DNA from: Bradyrhizobium niftali
GTDB taxonomy: Bacteria; Pseudomonadota; Alphaproteobacteria; Rhizobiales; Xanthobacteraceae
DNA: 64,000 nt
NCBI RefSeq assembly: GCF_004571025.1
Contig: NZ_SPQT01000032.1
Coordinates: 1-64,000 of the forward strand
Reading direction: 5' to 3'
Program-made: the position numbers and the translations under genes
Notes under the pieces: generated by a model
Database searches by the model: none
What the model saw: only the letters and a program-made list of their open reading frames with translations
Told to the model about the DNA's origin: nothing
Shown here: piece by piece, positions 25,618 to 34,296 of the stretch
Layout of the letters: every line of letters starts with the position of its first letter
Position numbering within the stretch: position 1 is the stretch's first letter

Positions 25618-26523
25618 ATGGCGATCATCGGCGAGATCACGCACACGACGACCTATCGCTATGCAAAGCCGGTGACGTTCGGCACGCACCGGGCCATGTT
25701 CCTGCCGCGGCGCGGGTCCTCGACCCGGCTGCTTCGCTGGTCCGCCTCGACCAGCCTGCCGTCAAAGGTGCATTGGGTCACCGACTCCCGCTCCAATGCC
25801 GTCACCGTGATGGACTTCAGCGAGCCCGGCAGCGAGCTGACATTCACCTTCAAGGTTCGCGGCATCTATTTCGGCATCAAGGGGCTGGAGACGTTTCCGC
25901 TGGAGCCGCGGGCCGAGGAAGTCCCCGTGCAGTATACGCCGGACGAGTGGACCGATCTTGCAGGATACCTGCGTCCGCATGCCGACGATCCAGACGGCAG
26001 CCATGCGGCATGGACCAAAAGCTTCGTTGCCGGCGATCAGGATCGGACTGCCGACCTGCTGCGCCGGATGCTGGGCACGTTTCGCAGCGACTTCAGCTAT
26101 CGCGGGAGAGACGCGGAGGGCACCCAGTCCCCTGTGGAGACGCTGCGCACGAAATCCGGCACCTGCCGGGACTTCGCCTGGCTCATGATCGAGACGTTGC
26201 GCCGCCTCGGCTTTGCCGCGCGCTTCGTCAGCGGCTATCTCTATGATGCAGCGCTCGATGGCGGCGCCGTGGGGATGACCGGCTCCGGCGCCACCCATGC
26301 CTGGGTGCAGGTGTTCCTGCCCGGCGCCGGCTGGCTCGATTACGATCCAACCAACAGGCTGAGCGCCGGCTTCGACCTCATCCCAGTGGCCATAGCGCGG
26401 CACCCGGGGCAGGCCGTGCCGCTGGCCGGCTCGTGGTACGGCGATTCCGGCGACTACCTCGGCATGTCGATCAATGTTGCCGTTCACAAGCTCGGCGAAA
26501 TGCTCGATCCTTCGGAGGGATAG
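25618..26523 (+). CDS. transglutaminase-like protein (bacterial N-terminal domain type)
   Basis: A 301-residue cytoplasmic protein. Residues 1-90 form the bacterial transglutaminase N-terminal beta domain (ITHTTTYRYAKPVTFGTHRA). Residues about 155-240 form the papain-like core, with the catalytic triad visible as Cys in SGTCRDFAWL, His in ATHAWVQVF and Asp in WLDYDPTN. It is probably a peptidase or amidase, since bacterial members rarely cross-link proteins. No related gene lies next to it. Confidence 0.85.
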   Translation: MAIIGEITHTTTYRYAKPVTFGTHRAMFLPRRGSSTRLLRWSASTSLPSKVHWVTDSRSNAVTVMDFSEPGSELTFTFKVRGIYFGIKGLETFPLEPRAEEVPVQYTPDEWTDLAGYLRPHADDPDGSHAAWTKSFVAGDQDRTADLLRRMLGTFRSDFSYRGRDAEGTQSPVETLRTKSGTCRDFAWLMIETLRRLGFAARFVSGYLYDAALDGGAVGMTGSGATHAWVQVFLPGAGWLDYDPTNRLSAGFDLIPVAIARHPGQAVPLAGSWYGDSGDYLGMSINVAVHKLGEMLDPSEG

Positions 26524-26569
26524 GCGACAGGCGCTGCGTTCAAACGTCCCAAGGCCGGGCGAGGGCAAG

Positions 26570-27187
26570 TCAGTGAGAGAAAACGCGCGTGCCAGGAGTC
26601 CACGGCCGTTGGCTTCCGACCGGACTGGCCCCGATTTCCCAGCCCGCGCCACCCCACAGGGCGTCAACCACGCCAAGATCGCCCGTGCCGTCACGGACGA
26701 AGAAGAGGTTCGGAACGGAGCTGGTCTGCAGCGCCCCGCTTTCGCCGTTGGCCTGCTGCTTCAAGAGACACCAGATATCGGCAAGCTTGCTCTCGGCGCG
26801 TGGGCCCAGCTCACCGAGGATCTGCACGGCACTCGAGGATTTATTCAGGACATGAGTCTGCAGAGACGTAGCGTCCGCAGCTTCGACCTTCACGGCGAAC
26901 CGGCGCGCAAAGGTCGCCCCAAGCCACGAAATCTTGACAGTCGCGGTCGGCGCAATGTCTTCCCTGAAATGCTCGCTCGCAACGAAGGATTCGGAACCGG
27001 GAATGGCGGCCGTCGACGGGGGATCGAGGGGTTCACCGGGCTTGCGCTTGAGCGAACATTCGATCCTGGCGCGGGGAGCAAGCGACGCCGAGCTGCCGCC
27101 ATCAGACTTGTTCTCGTCGGCACGCGCGCTGAAACTGGATGCCGCCAGAACAATAACGAGCCACGTGTTGAGCGCTAAGCGGCGCAT
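26570..27187 (-). CDS. secreted protein of unknown function
   Basis: A 205-residue protein with a Sec signal peptide (MRRLALNTWLVIVLAASSFS, cleavage near ARA/DEN) and an AAGGACG site ahead of the ATG. The mature protein has two Cys (IECSLKRK and DIWCLLKQ) and beta-rich stretches such as TATVKISWLGATFARRFAVK. Nothing identifies a family. Periplasmic location is inferred. It lies on its own strand with about 200 bp before the next gene on that strand. Confidence 0.55.
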   Translation of the reverse strand: MRRLALNTWLVIVLAASSFSARADENKSDGGSSASLAPRARIECSLKRKPGEPLDPPSTAAIPGSESFVASEHFREDIAPTATVKISWLGATFARRFAVKVEAADATSLQTHVLNKSSSAVQILGELGPRAESKLADIWCLLKQQANGESGALQTSSVPNLFFVRDGTGDLGVVDALWGGAGWEIGASPVGSQRPWTPGTRVFSH

Positions 27188-27391
27188 TGTTTGGCGTCCT
27201 TGAATTGCCGATTCAAGAACAAGGTAAACTGTAGATTGCGGCTGTAAATCGAGGATTAGGTTTCTGGTTAAGCTTAAAGCAAGGAACTTATTTGAGAGAA
27301 ATGCAAACAATCTCCGGAACCATGTGCGCCACCCGGCCGCAGCGCGCAACGTAGCCGGACACCTCCAAAGAGGAACTGACGCGCGCCCCTT

Positions 27392-27688
27392 CTACTTGCC
27401 TGCCAGGCGCGCGACAACCTTATCAGCTGGAGGAACCTGCGAGCCCGGTTCGGACACTGGCTGCGTCGAGATCCGGCAGCATCTTGCCTGTGCGTGAAGC
27501 GGATCGCTCCACATCCAGCGCACACGCCAGGCAGGATTGTAGGCGTAGGCCGGGATGCGCCAGAACCAGATGGATTCGTAGACGCTATCTCCGAATTGCC
27601 CCACATCCGGGCGTGGCGTTGGCCAGGAGGCTGCTGCGACGAGGACGACCGTCAATACCGCGGCCCCCGACAAAACCATCTTGCGCAT
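27392..27688 (-). CDS. small exported or anchored hypothetical protein
   Basis: A 98-residue protein whose N-terminus MRKMVLSGAAVLTVVLVAAA is a signal peptide or anchor. The mature part is Trp/Tyr-rich (SIWFWRIPAYAYNPAWRVRW) with a CC pair. No known family. Support comes from the ATG, the hydrophobic leader and the lack of a better frame. Expression is unproven. Confidence 0.45.
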   Translation of the reverse strand: MRKMVLSGAAVLTVVLVAAASWPTPRPDVGQFGDSVYESIWFWRIPAYAYNPAWRVRWMWSDPLHAQARCCRISTQPVSEPGSQVPPADKVVARLAGK

Positions 27689-27929
27689 CTTGCTTCCACA
27701 ATCGCTGGAATGAAAAGGCGGTCACTTCCGCGTAAGGCAATGCATAGAAGAAACGCTCACGTGTTCCGACAATAGAACGCCTATTTCCAAAAACGGAAAT
27801 CCGGAACTCTACGGTGTGGACGCAGACGTTAGTCGCAAGGGCCCTTCAGACCTGCTGCACAAGCGAACCTCTGCCGGCTCCGGAAAGCGGAGCCGGGGAA
27901 ACGCAGCTACGTTCCTGCGAGCATCGACG

Positions 27930-28754
27930 CTACCGCTTGGTCCAATCGATGATACGGCTCGCATCGCCGTCGAACTCGTTGCTACAGAACGCGCCGCCCT
28001 GGTAGTGGTCGCCGATCGGATCCGGCTTCAGCTTGGCTTGCTCCGCCATCGCGTGCGCCACGTGATCCTCGGAGCGGCCGGTCGGGCGATAGCCGAACTC
28101 GTAGGCGCGGTGGTTGTCCCACCAGGCGCGCTCGTTGAGGGAGGCGCCGTAGAAGACCTCGAAATGGATGTCGGGATGTTCGAGCCCGATGCGGCAGAGC
28201 TGCACGAGGTCGTCGGGCTTGAGCCAGATCGAGAGCCGGCGCTGGTCGAGCGGCATGTCGCCGAAATTGCCGATGCGCAGGCACGTCACCTTCAGCCCGT
28301 GCTTGTCGGCATAGAGCGCGCCGACCGCTTCACCGAACACCTTGCTGACGCCATAGCGGCCGTCGGGGCGCGGGGTGACGTTGGTGCCGATCTTGTGATG
28401 GCGCGGATAGAAGCCGACGGCATGGTTCGACGAGGCGAACACCACGCGCTTGACGCCCTTGCGGTAGGCGGCCTCGAACAGATTGTAGCCGCCGATGATG
28501 TTGGCCTGGAGGATGTCGTTCCAGGGGCCTTCGACCGAATAGCCGCCGAAATGGATGATGCCGTCGACGCCCTCGCAGATCGCCTCGCACTGCGCGAGAT
28601 CGGCGAGATCCGCCGCCTTGAATTTTTCGTTCGCGCCGAGATCGGCGGGCGGCTTGATGTCGGAGAGCAGGAGATCCGGATAGATCGGCGGCAGCAGCTT
28701 TCGCAGGCTCGTGCCAATTCCGCCCGAAGCTCCCGTCATCAAAATACGCGGCAT
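27930..28754 (-). CDS. udh: uronate dehydrogenase-like NAD-dependent epimerase/dehydratase family protein
   Basis: A 274-residue extended short-chain dehydrogenase. The NAD-binding TGASGGIGTSLRK, FASSNHAVGFYPRHHK and the YGVSK motif (catalytic Tyr and Lys) are present. The phrases HFGGYSVEGPWNDILQANI and ASLNERAWWDN parallel the uronate dehydrogenase of Agrobacterium. That enzyme oxidises galacturonate or glucuronate to the aldarolactone. A divergently transcribed SMP-30 lactonase starts 91 bp away and would hydrolyse such a lactone, which strengthens the call. Confidence 0.8.
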   Translation of the reverse strand: MPRILMTGASGGIGTSLRKLLPPIYPDLLLSDIKPPADLGANEKFKAADLADLAQCEAICEGVDGIIHFGGYSVEGPWNDILQANIIGGYNLFEAAYRKGVKRVVFASSNHAVGFYPRHHKIGTNVTPRPDGRYGVSKVFGEAVGALYADKHGLKVTCLRIGNFGDMPLDQRRLSIWLKPDDLVQLCRIGLEHPDIHFEVFYGASLNERAWWDNHRAYEFGYRPTGRSEDHVAHAMAEQAKLKPDPIGDHYQGGAFCSNEFDGDASRIIDWTKR

Positions 28755-28845
28755 GTCTTCCCTCGCCTGTGGTGACCGATTTGCGGCCGTAGATAACTGA
28801 TGCTAGCAGACTTGGACAGAGGGAACGCAACAACGAGACCTGCAC

Positions 28846-29814
28846 ATGAACGATGCATCGTCCCACACTCAAGGCTGGCGGCCGGCGACGTATTACCCCG
28901 ATCCGGCGATAAAAGCACTCGATCCCCGCTTCGAAAAATACTGGCTGAAGCTTTCCGCCGTCGAACGTCTGGCCACCGGCCTGCGCTGGGCCGAGGGGCC
29001 GGTCTGGTTCGGCGATGGGCGGTATCTGCTCTGCAGCGACATCCCGAACCAGCGCATCATCAAATGGGAGGAGGAGACCGGCGCCGTCTCGGTGTTCCGC
29101 AAGCCCTCCAATTTCGCCAACGGCAACACCAGGGATCGCCAGGGCCGGCTCGTCACCTGCGAGCATGGCGGCCGCCGCGTGGTTCGCACCGAATATGACG
29201 GCAGCATCACCGTGCTGATGGATTCCTTTGGCGGCAAGCGGCTGAACTCGCCGAACGACGTCGTGGTGAAGTCCGACGGCTCCGTCTGGTTCACCGATCC
29301 GACCTTCGGCCTGCTCGGCAATTACGAGGGCTACAAGGCCGAGCCCGAGATCGAGCCGAATGTCTACCGGCTCGATCCCGCAACCGGCAAGGCGACCATC
29401 GTCGCCGAGGGCGTGCTCGGCCCGAACGGTCTGTGCTTCTCGCCCGACGAGAAAATTCTCTATGTCGTGGAATCGCGCGGGGTGCCGAACCGCAAGATCC
29501 TCGCCTATGACGTCTCGCCTGACGGCACCACAATCTCCAACAAGCGCGTGCACATCGACGCAGGTCCCGGCACGCCTGACGGCATGCGCTGCGATATCGA
29601 CGGCAATCTCTGGTGCGGCTGGGGCATGGGCGATCCCGAGCTCGACGGCGTCGTGGTGTTCGCGCCCGACGGCGTCATGATCGGCCGCATCGCCCTGCCC
29701 GAGCGCTGCGCCAATCTCTGCTTCGGCGGCGTCAAGCGCAACCGCCTGTTCATGGCGGCGAGCCAGTCGATCTACGCGCTGTATGTGAACACACAGGGCG
29801 CGGTGGGGGGATAA
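28846..29814 (+). CDS. SMP-30/gluconolactonase family protein
   Basis: A 322-residue six-bladed propeller lactonase. Metal-binding residues are visible as Glu in RWAEGPVWFGDG, Asn in LNSPNDVVVKSDG and Asp in GTPDGMRCDIDGN. There is no signal peptide, so it should act in the cytoplasm. Its divergent partner is the uronate dehydrogenase gene, so the likely substrate is an aldaro- or aldonolactone from that enzyme. A second, clearly different SMP-30 protein is encoded at 39.2-40.1 kb. Confidence 0.85.
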   Translation: MNDASSHTQGWRPATYYPDPAIKALDPRFEKYWLKLSAVERLATGLRWAEGPVWFGDGRYLLCSDIPNQRIIKWEEETGAVSVFRKPSNFANGNTRDRQGRLVTCEHGGRRVVRTEYDGSITVLMDSFGGKRLNSPNDVVVKSDGSVWFTDPTFGLLGNYEGYKAEPEIEPNVYRLDPATGKATIVAEGVLGPNGLCFSPDEKILYVVESRGVPNRKILAYDVSPDGTTISNKRVHIDAGPGTPDGMRCDIDGNLWCGWGMGDPELDGVVVFAPDGVMIGRIALPERCANLCFGGVKRNRLFMAASQSIYALYVNTQGAVGG

Positions 29815-29830
29815 GCTTCGCGCCGCCCTG

Positions 29831-29898
29831 TAGCCCGGATGGAGCGTAGCGTAATCCGGGAACCGTTCCCGCATTACGCTTCGCGCTATGCGGGCTAC
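29831..29898. repeat. inverted repeat element (TAGCCCG ends)
   Basis: TAGCCCG at 29831 and CGGGCTA near 29897 face each other. Inner pairs GAGCGTAGCGTAATCCGGG / CCCGCATTACGCTTCGCGC fold back as well. It is a typical short interspersed palindrome and lies downstream of the SMP-30 gene, next to the 85-bp element. Confidence 0.7.
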
Positions 29899-29920
29899 GA
29901 TTTCACGAAGTCCCTCCGCC

Positions 29921-30005
29921 GTCATTGCGAGCGAAGCGAAGCAATCCAGAGTCTTTCCGCGGAGATAGCCTGGATTGCTTCGTCGCAAGAGCTCCTCGCA
30001 ATGAC
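29921..30005. repeat. 85-bp inverted repeat element, copy B
   Basis: Same length and ends (GTCATTGCGAG / CTCGCAATGAC) as the copy at 13070-13154, with the shared inner GAAGCAATCCAG / CTGGATTGCTTC pair. Differences are mainly in the loop. It lies between convergent SMP-30 and aldehyde dehydrogenase genes. Confidence 0.85.
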
Positions 30006-30010
30006 GACCG

Positions 30011-30049
30011 AAAAACAAAAAACGCCGGAGCGGTTTCCCGCTCCGGCGT
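30011..30049 (-). terminator. Rho-independent terminator of the aldehyde dehydrogenase gene
   Basis: On the minus strand, ACGCCGGAGCGG pairs with CCGCTCCGGCGT (12 bp) around a 4-nt loop, followed directly by TTTTTTGTTTTT. It starts about 30 bp after the stop at 30078. This is a textbook intrinsic terminator. Confidence 0.9.
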
Positions 30050-30077
30050 CATGTTCTCGTTCTTCAAGCGATAGAGC

Positions 30078-31508
30078 TTACGCCGCGTTGAAGCCGGCGA
30101 CGGCCTTCACCTCGAGGAAGTCCTCGAGGCCGTACTTGCCCCACTCGCGGCCGTTGCCGGACTGCTTGTAGCCGCCGAACGGCGCGGTGCGGTCGTTGGG
30201 CACGCCCTGGAGGTTGACGTTGCCCGCGCGGATCTGCCGGCCGACGCGCTTGGCGTCCTCAACCGAAGCGCCCGTGACATAGCCCGCGAGACCATACGGC
30301 GTGTCGTTGGCAATGTGCACGGCCTCGGCTTCGTCTTTGGCGCCGATGATGGTCAGCACGGGTCCGAAGATTTCTTCGCGGGCGATCGTCATCTCGGGGG
30401 TGACGTCGGCGAAGATGGTCGGACGGACATAGAAGCCCTTGTTGACGCCCTCGGGCAGGCCCGGGCCGCCGGCGACGAGCGTTGCGCCCTCGTCGATGCC
30501 CTTCTTGATGAGGCCTTGGATCTTGTCCCACTGGCCGCGGTTGACCACGGGGCCGATGGTGGTGCCTTCGGCGCGCGGATCGCCCGCCTTGGTCTTGTCG
30601 GCGACGGCCTTCGCGATCGCGGCGACTTCCTTCATCTTCGAGGCCGGCACGATCATGCGCGAGGGCGCGTTGCAGGACTGGCCGGAGTTGTTGAACATGT
30701 GCATCACGCCGCCGGTCACCGCCTTGGTCAGGTCGGCGCCTTCGAGGATGACGTTCGGCGATTTGCCGCCGAGCTCCTGGCTGACGCGCTTCACGGTCGG
30801 CGCGGCGCGCTTGGCAACGTCGATGCCGGCGCGGGTCGAACCGGTGAACGAGATCATGTCGATGTCGGGATGCTCGCTCATGGCGGCGCCGACCTCGGGG
30901 CCGAGGCCGTTGACGAGGTTGAACACGCCCTTCGGCACGCCGGCTTCATGGAGGATTTCCGCGAAGATCAGCGCCGAGGTCGGGGTGAACTCCGACGGCT
31001 TCAGGATCATGGTGCAGCCGGCGGCGAGCGCGGGCGCGACCTTGCAGGCGATCTGGTTGAGCGGCCAGTTCCAGGGCGTGATCATGCCGACCACGCCGAT
31101 CGGCTCGCGCAGCACCATGGCGGTGCCGACCGGCTCCTCGAAATGATAGTTCTTGAGCACGTCGAGCGTGGTCATGAGATGGCCGAGGCCAGCGCCGGCC
31201 TGGAGTTTCTCCGCCATCGGCAGCGGGGCACCCATCTCGTCGGAGACGGCGGCGCCGATCTCCTTGAGGCGGCCCTTGTAGATCTCGATCACTTTCGTGA
31301 GCAGCGCGACGCGCTCCTCGCGGCTGGTCTGGGAGAACGTTGCAAAGGCGCGCTTGGCAGCGGCAACGGCCTTGTCGACATCGGCCTTGGAGCCGAGCGC
31401 AACCTCGTACATCGCCTCTTCCGTCGCCGGATTGACCACGGCGGTGGACTTCTTGACGGCGGGATCGACCCAGGCGCCGTCGATGTAGAATTGCATGCGA
31501 TTGACCAT
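30078..31508 (-). CDS. aldehyde dehydrogenase family protein
   Basis: A 476-residue NAD(P)-dependent dehydrogenase. The cofactor loop TPWNWPLNQIACKVAPALAA, the general-base Glu in SQELGGKSPNV and the catalytic Cys in NNSGQSCNAPSRM are intact. The length is normal for the family. GAGG lies just ahead of the ATG, and a strong terminator follows. It is a stand-alone gene with its own terminator. Substrate cannot be assigned. Confidence 0.9.
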   Translation of the reverse strand: MVNRMQFYIDGAWVDPAVKKSTAVVNPATEEAMYEVALGSKADVDKAVAAAKRAFATFSQTSREERVALLTKVIEIYKGRLKEIGAAVSDEMGAPLPMAEKLQAGAGLGHLMTTLDVLKNYHFEEPVGTAMVLREPIGVVGMITPWNWPLNQIACKVAPALAAGCTMILKPSEFTPTSALIFAEILHEAGVPKGVFNLVNGLGPEVGAAMSEHPDIDMISFTGSTRAGIDVAKRAAPTVKRVSQELGGKSPNVILEGADLTKAVTGGVMHMFNNSGQSCNAPSRMIVPASKMKEVAAIAKAVADKTKAGDPRAEGTTIGPVVNRGQWDKIQGLIKKGIDEGATLVAGGPGLPEGVNKGFYVRPTIFADVTPEMTIAREEIFGPVLTIIGAKDEAEAVHIANDTPYGLAGYVTGASVEDAKRVGRQIRAGNVNLQGVPNDRTAPFGGYKQSGNGREWGKYGLEDFLEVKAVAGFNAA

Positions 31509-31669
31509 CGTTAACCTCTTCTTGGGGGCATGGTGGGGGCGTTTCGGCAGGCATCCTTGCACGAAAGCGCCGGCAATTGAACCCGCCATATGCGGGGCCA
31601 GCGTTGCGGCGGACGGAGGGTATATGAGCCGATGGCGGGAACGAGGCAAGGTCTCGCCACACTCACGGT

Positions 31670-31792
31670 GTCGTCCCGGCGTAGGCCGGGACCCATAACC
31701 ACAAGATCCAGTTGGTTTGCTCAGGCGTCTACCGTCTGTCGACTACAACGCCCGCCGCGGAGTATGGGCCCCGGCCTTCGCCGGGGCGACGA
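31670..31792. repeat. palindromic intergenic element, copy 3
   Basis: Facing inverted units of the GTCGTCCCGGC/GCCGGGACCCATA family at 31670-31697 and 31763-31792. The spacer begins with ACCACA as in copy 2. The right unit has drifted slightly (CCCCGG for TCCCGG). It lies between the aldehyde dehydrogenase start and the end of the E1 dehydrogenase gene. Confidence 0.8.
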
Positions 31793-31799
31793 GGAGTTT

Positions 31800-34163
31800 C
31801 TACACCGCCATCTTCCGATGCAGCACCGGCGCGCCGGTGGTGAGGCTTTCGGCCGCATCGATGATGGCGTTGGCGTCGATGCCGTAGTGGCGGTAGAGGT
31901 CGGCGATGGTGCCGGTCTGGCCGAATTGCTCGACGCCGAGTGCCTCGACGCGGTGGCCGCGGACGCTGCCGAGCCAGCCGAGCGCGGAAGGATGGCCGTC
32001 GATCACGGTCACGATGCCGCAGTCTCGCGGCAGCGGTGCCAGCAGCTTCTCGATGTGGCTGAGGTGCTGCACGCCGCGCCTGTCACGCCGCAATTTCCGT
32101 GCGGCGGTCCAGCCTGCGTGCAAGCGGTCGGCCGATGTGATCGCGAGCAGGCCGATGTCGCGCCGGCTCTCGCCGATGAAGCCGGTCGCCTCGATCGCTT
32201 CGGGCGCGACCGCGCCGGTATAGGCGATCACGAGTTCGGCATTGGGGCCCGGCTTACGCAGCCAATAGGCGCCGTCGGTGATGCCTTGCTGAAGCTCCGG
32301 CGTCATGATCCGCTGCGCCTGCTCAATGCTGCGCGTCGAGAGGCGCAGATAGACGGAACCGCCCTCGCCCGGATCGCGCTGCATGTGATTGAAACCCCAG
32401 CCCATGATCACGGCGAGTTCGTCGACGAAGGCCGGCTCGAACGAGGCGAGGCCATCCTGCGCCATGCCGATCAGCGGCGTCGCAATCGACTGGTGCGCGC
32501 CACCCTCGGGCGCGAGCGTGATGCCTGACGGCGTCGCCGCCACCATGAAGCGCGCATCCTGGTAGCAGGCATAATTCAGCGCATCGAGGCCGCGCTCGAT
32601 GAAGGGGTCGTAGAGCGTGCCGACCGGCAAGAGCCGCGCGCCGTTGATCTGGTGCGACAGGCCGAGCGCCGAGAGCATGATGAAGAGGTTCATCTCGGCG
32701 ATGCCGAGCTCGAGATGCTGGCCCTTGGGCGAGGCGTCCCAGTTGTAGGTAGAGGGAATTTTCTCGCTGCGGAATAAGTCCGCCTTCTCGGCGTTTGCGA
32801 ACAGGCCGCGCCGGTTCACCCACGGGCCGAGATTGGTCGAGACGGTGACGTCGGGCGAGGTCGTGACGATGCGCCTGGCGAGCTCGCTGTCGCCGCGCGC
32901 GATCTCGTTCAGCACGAGGCCAAAGCCCTGCTGGGTGGACATCTGCGGCGACGGCTTGAAGGCGAGCTGCTGTGGCACCTCGACGACGGGCGCGGTCAGC
33001 CGGCGGCCGTCCTGGTTGAACGGCACGCGCGCGAGGAAGGCGTCGAGCTCGGCGGGAGCTAGCGCGAGGCCCTCGTACTTGTCCCATTCGTGGCCGGGCC
33101 GGATGTTCTGGCTCTCGCGATATTTCTCCATCTGCGTGACCGTCATCAGGCCGGCATGGTTGTCCTTGTGGCCCTGGAACGGCAGGCCGACGCCCTTGAT
33201 GGTGTAGGCGATGAAACAGACCGGGCGATCGTGGTCGATGGATTCGAACGCATCCAGCATGCTCGCCATGTCGTGGCCGCCGAGGTTCGACATCAGCGCC
33301 AGCAGCTCCTCATCGCTGCGCTTGTCGATCAGCTTGGTGATCGGCCCCTGGTCGCCGATCTCGTCGTGCAGATGCTTGCGGAAGGCCGCGCCGCCCTGGA
33401 AGCACAGCGCCGCATAGAGCGCGTTCGGGCAATTGTCGATCCAGCGCTTGAGCGCCTCGCCGCCGGGCTCGGCGAACGCCTCGCGCATCAGCCGGCCGTA
33501 TTTCACGATCACCACGTCCCAGCCGAAATTGCGGAACATGGTCTCGAACTTCTCCCAGAGCCCTTCGCGCACGACGGCGTCGAGCGACTGGCGGTTGTAG
33601 TCGACCACCCACCAGGTGTTGCGCAGGCCGTGCTTCCAGCCTTCTGCCAAGGCTTCGAAGATGTTGCCCTCGTCCATCTCGGCGTCGCCGACCAGCGCGA
33701 TCATCCGCCCTTCGCGACGGTCCTTCATCCAGCCATGCGCCTTGACGTAATCCTGCACCAGCGAGGCGAACAGCGTCTGCGCGACGCCGAGGCCGACCGA
33801 GCCGGTCGAGAAATCGACGTCGTCGACGTCCTTGGTGCGCGAGGGATAGGACTGCGCGCCCTTGAAGCCGCGAAAATTCTCCAGCTTCTCGCGGCTCTGC
33901 CAGCCGAACAGATACTGGATGGCGTGGAACACCGGGCTCGCATGCGGCTTCACCGCAACGCGATCCTCGGGGCGCAGCACGCTAAAATACAGCGCCGACA
34001 TGATGGTCGCGAGCGAGGCGGAGGAGGCCTGGTGGCCGCCGACCTTCAACCCGTCCGCGTTGGAGCGGATATGGTTGGCGTGGTGGATGGTCCATGACGA
34101 CAACCACAGCGCCTTGCGGGCCAGGGCAGTCAGGGTTTCGAGGCGCGCGGAATCGACGGGCAT
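31800..34163 (-). CDS. AceE/MdeB-like 2-oxoacid dehydrogenase E1 (transketolase superfamily)
   Basis: A 787-residue thiamin diphosphate enzyme of the homodimeric E1 type. The ThDP/Mg motif reads VGDAEMDEGNIFEALAEG and continues to WWVVDYNRQSLD. HQASSASLATIMSALYFSVL near the start and LELGIAEMNLFIMLSALGLS in the Pyr domain match AceE-type E1. It is about 100 residues shorter than AceE, resembling MdeB, the 2-oxobutyrate dehydrogenase E1 of Pseudomonas, whose gene is controlled by an Lrp-type regulator. Here an Lrp gene diverges 133 bp away. No E2 or E3 gene is adjacent. Confidence 0.8.
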   Translation of the reverse strand: MPVDSARLETLTALARKALWLSSWTIHHANHIRSNADGLKVGGHQASSASLATIMSALYFSVLRPEDRVAVKPHASPVFHAIQYLFGWQSREKLENFRGFKGAQSYPSRTKDVDDVDFSTGSVGLGVAQTLFASLVQDYVKAHGWMKDRREGRMIALVGDAEMDEGNIFEALAEGWKHGLRNTWWVVDYNRQSLDAVVREGLWEKFETMFRNFGWDVVIVKYGRLMREAFAEPGGEALKRWIDNCPNALYAALCFQGGAAFRKHLHDEIGDQGPITKLIDKRSDEELLALMSNLGGHDMASMLDAFESIDHDRPVCFIAYTIKGVGLPFQGHKDNHAGLMTVTQMEKYRESQNIRPGHEWDKYEGLALAPAELDAFLARVPFNQDGRRLTAPVVEVPQQLAFKPSPQMSTQQGFGLVLNEIARGDSELARRIVTTSPDVTVSTNLGPWVNRRGLFANAEKADLFRSEKIPSTYNWDASPKGQHLELGIAEMNLFIMLSALGLSHQINGARLLPVGTLYDPFIERGLDALNYACYQDARFMVAATPSGITLAPEGGAHQSIATPLIGMAQDGLASFEPAFVDELAVIMGWGFNHMQRDPGEGGSVYLRLSTRSIEQAQRIMTPELQQGITDGAYWLRKPGPNAELVIAYTGAVAPEAIEATGFIGESRRDIGLLAITSADRLHAGWTAARKLRRDRRGVQHLSHIEKLLAPLPRDCGIVTVIDGHPSALGWLGSVRGHRVEALGVEQFGQTGTIADLYRHYGIDANAIIDAAESLTTGAPVLHRKMAV

Positions 34164-34296
34164 GGCGATGCTCCGGAAAATGACGCCCCGATGATACGCC
34201 TGCCGGCCCCGCCAAACTTCTCAATTTTTCGCGCCATACCTGCCGATATTGGGATATTTTACCAATCGAAAGCCCCCTGACCCAGGTTTCATCCCA

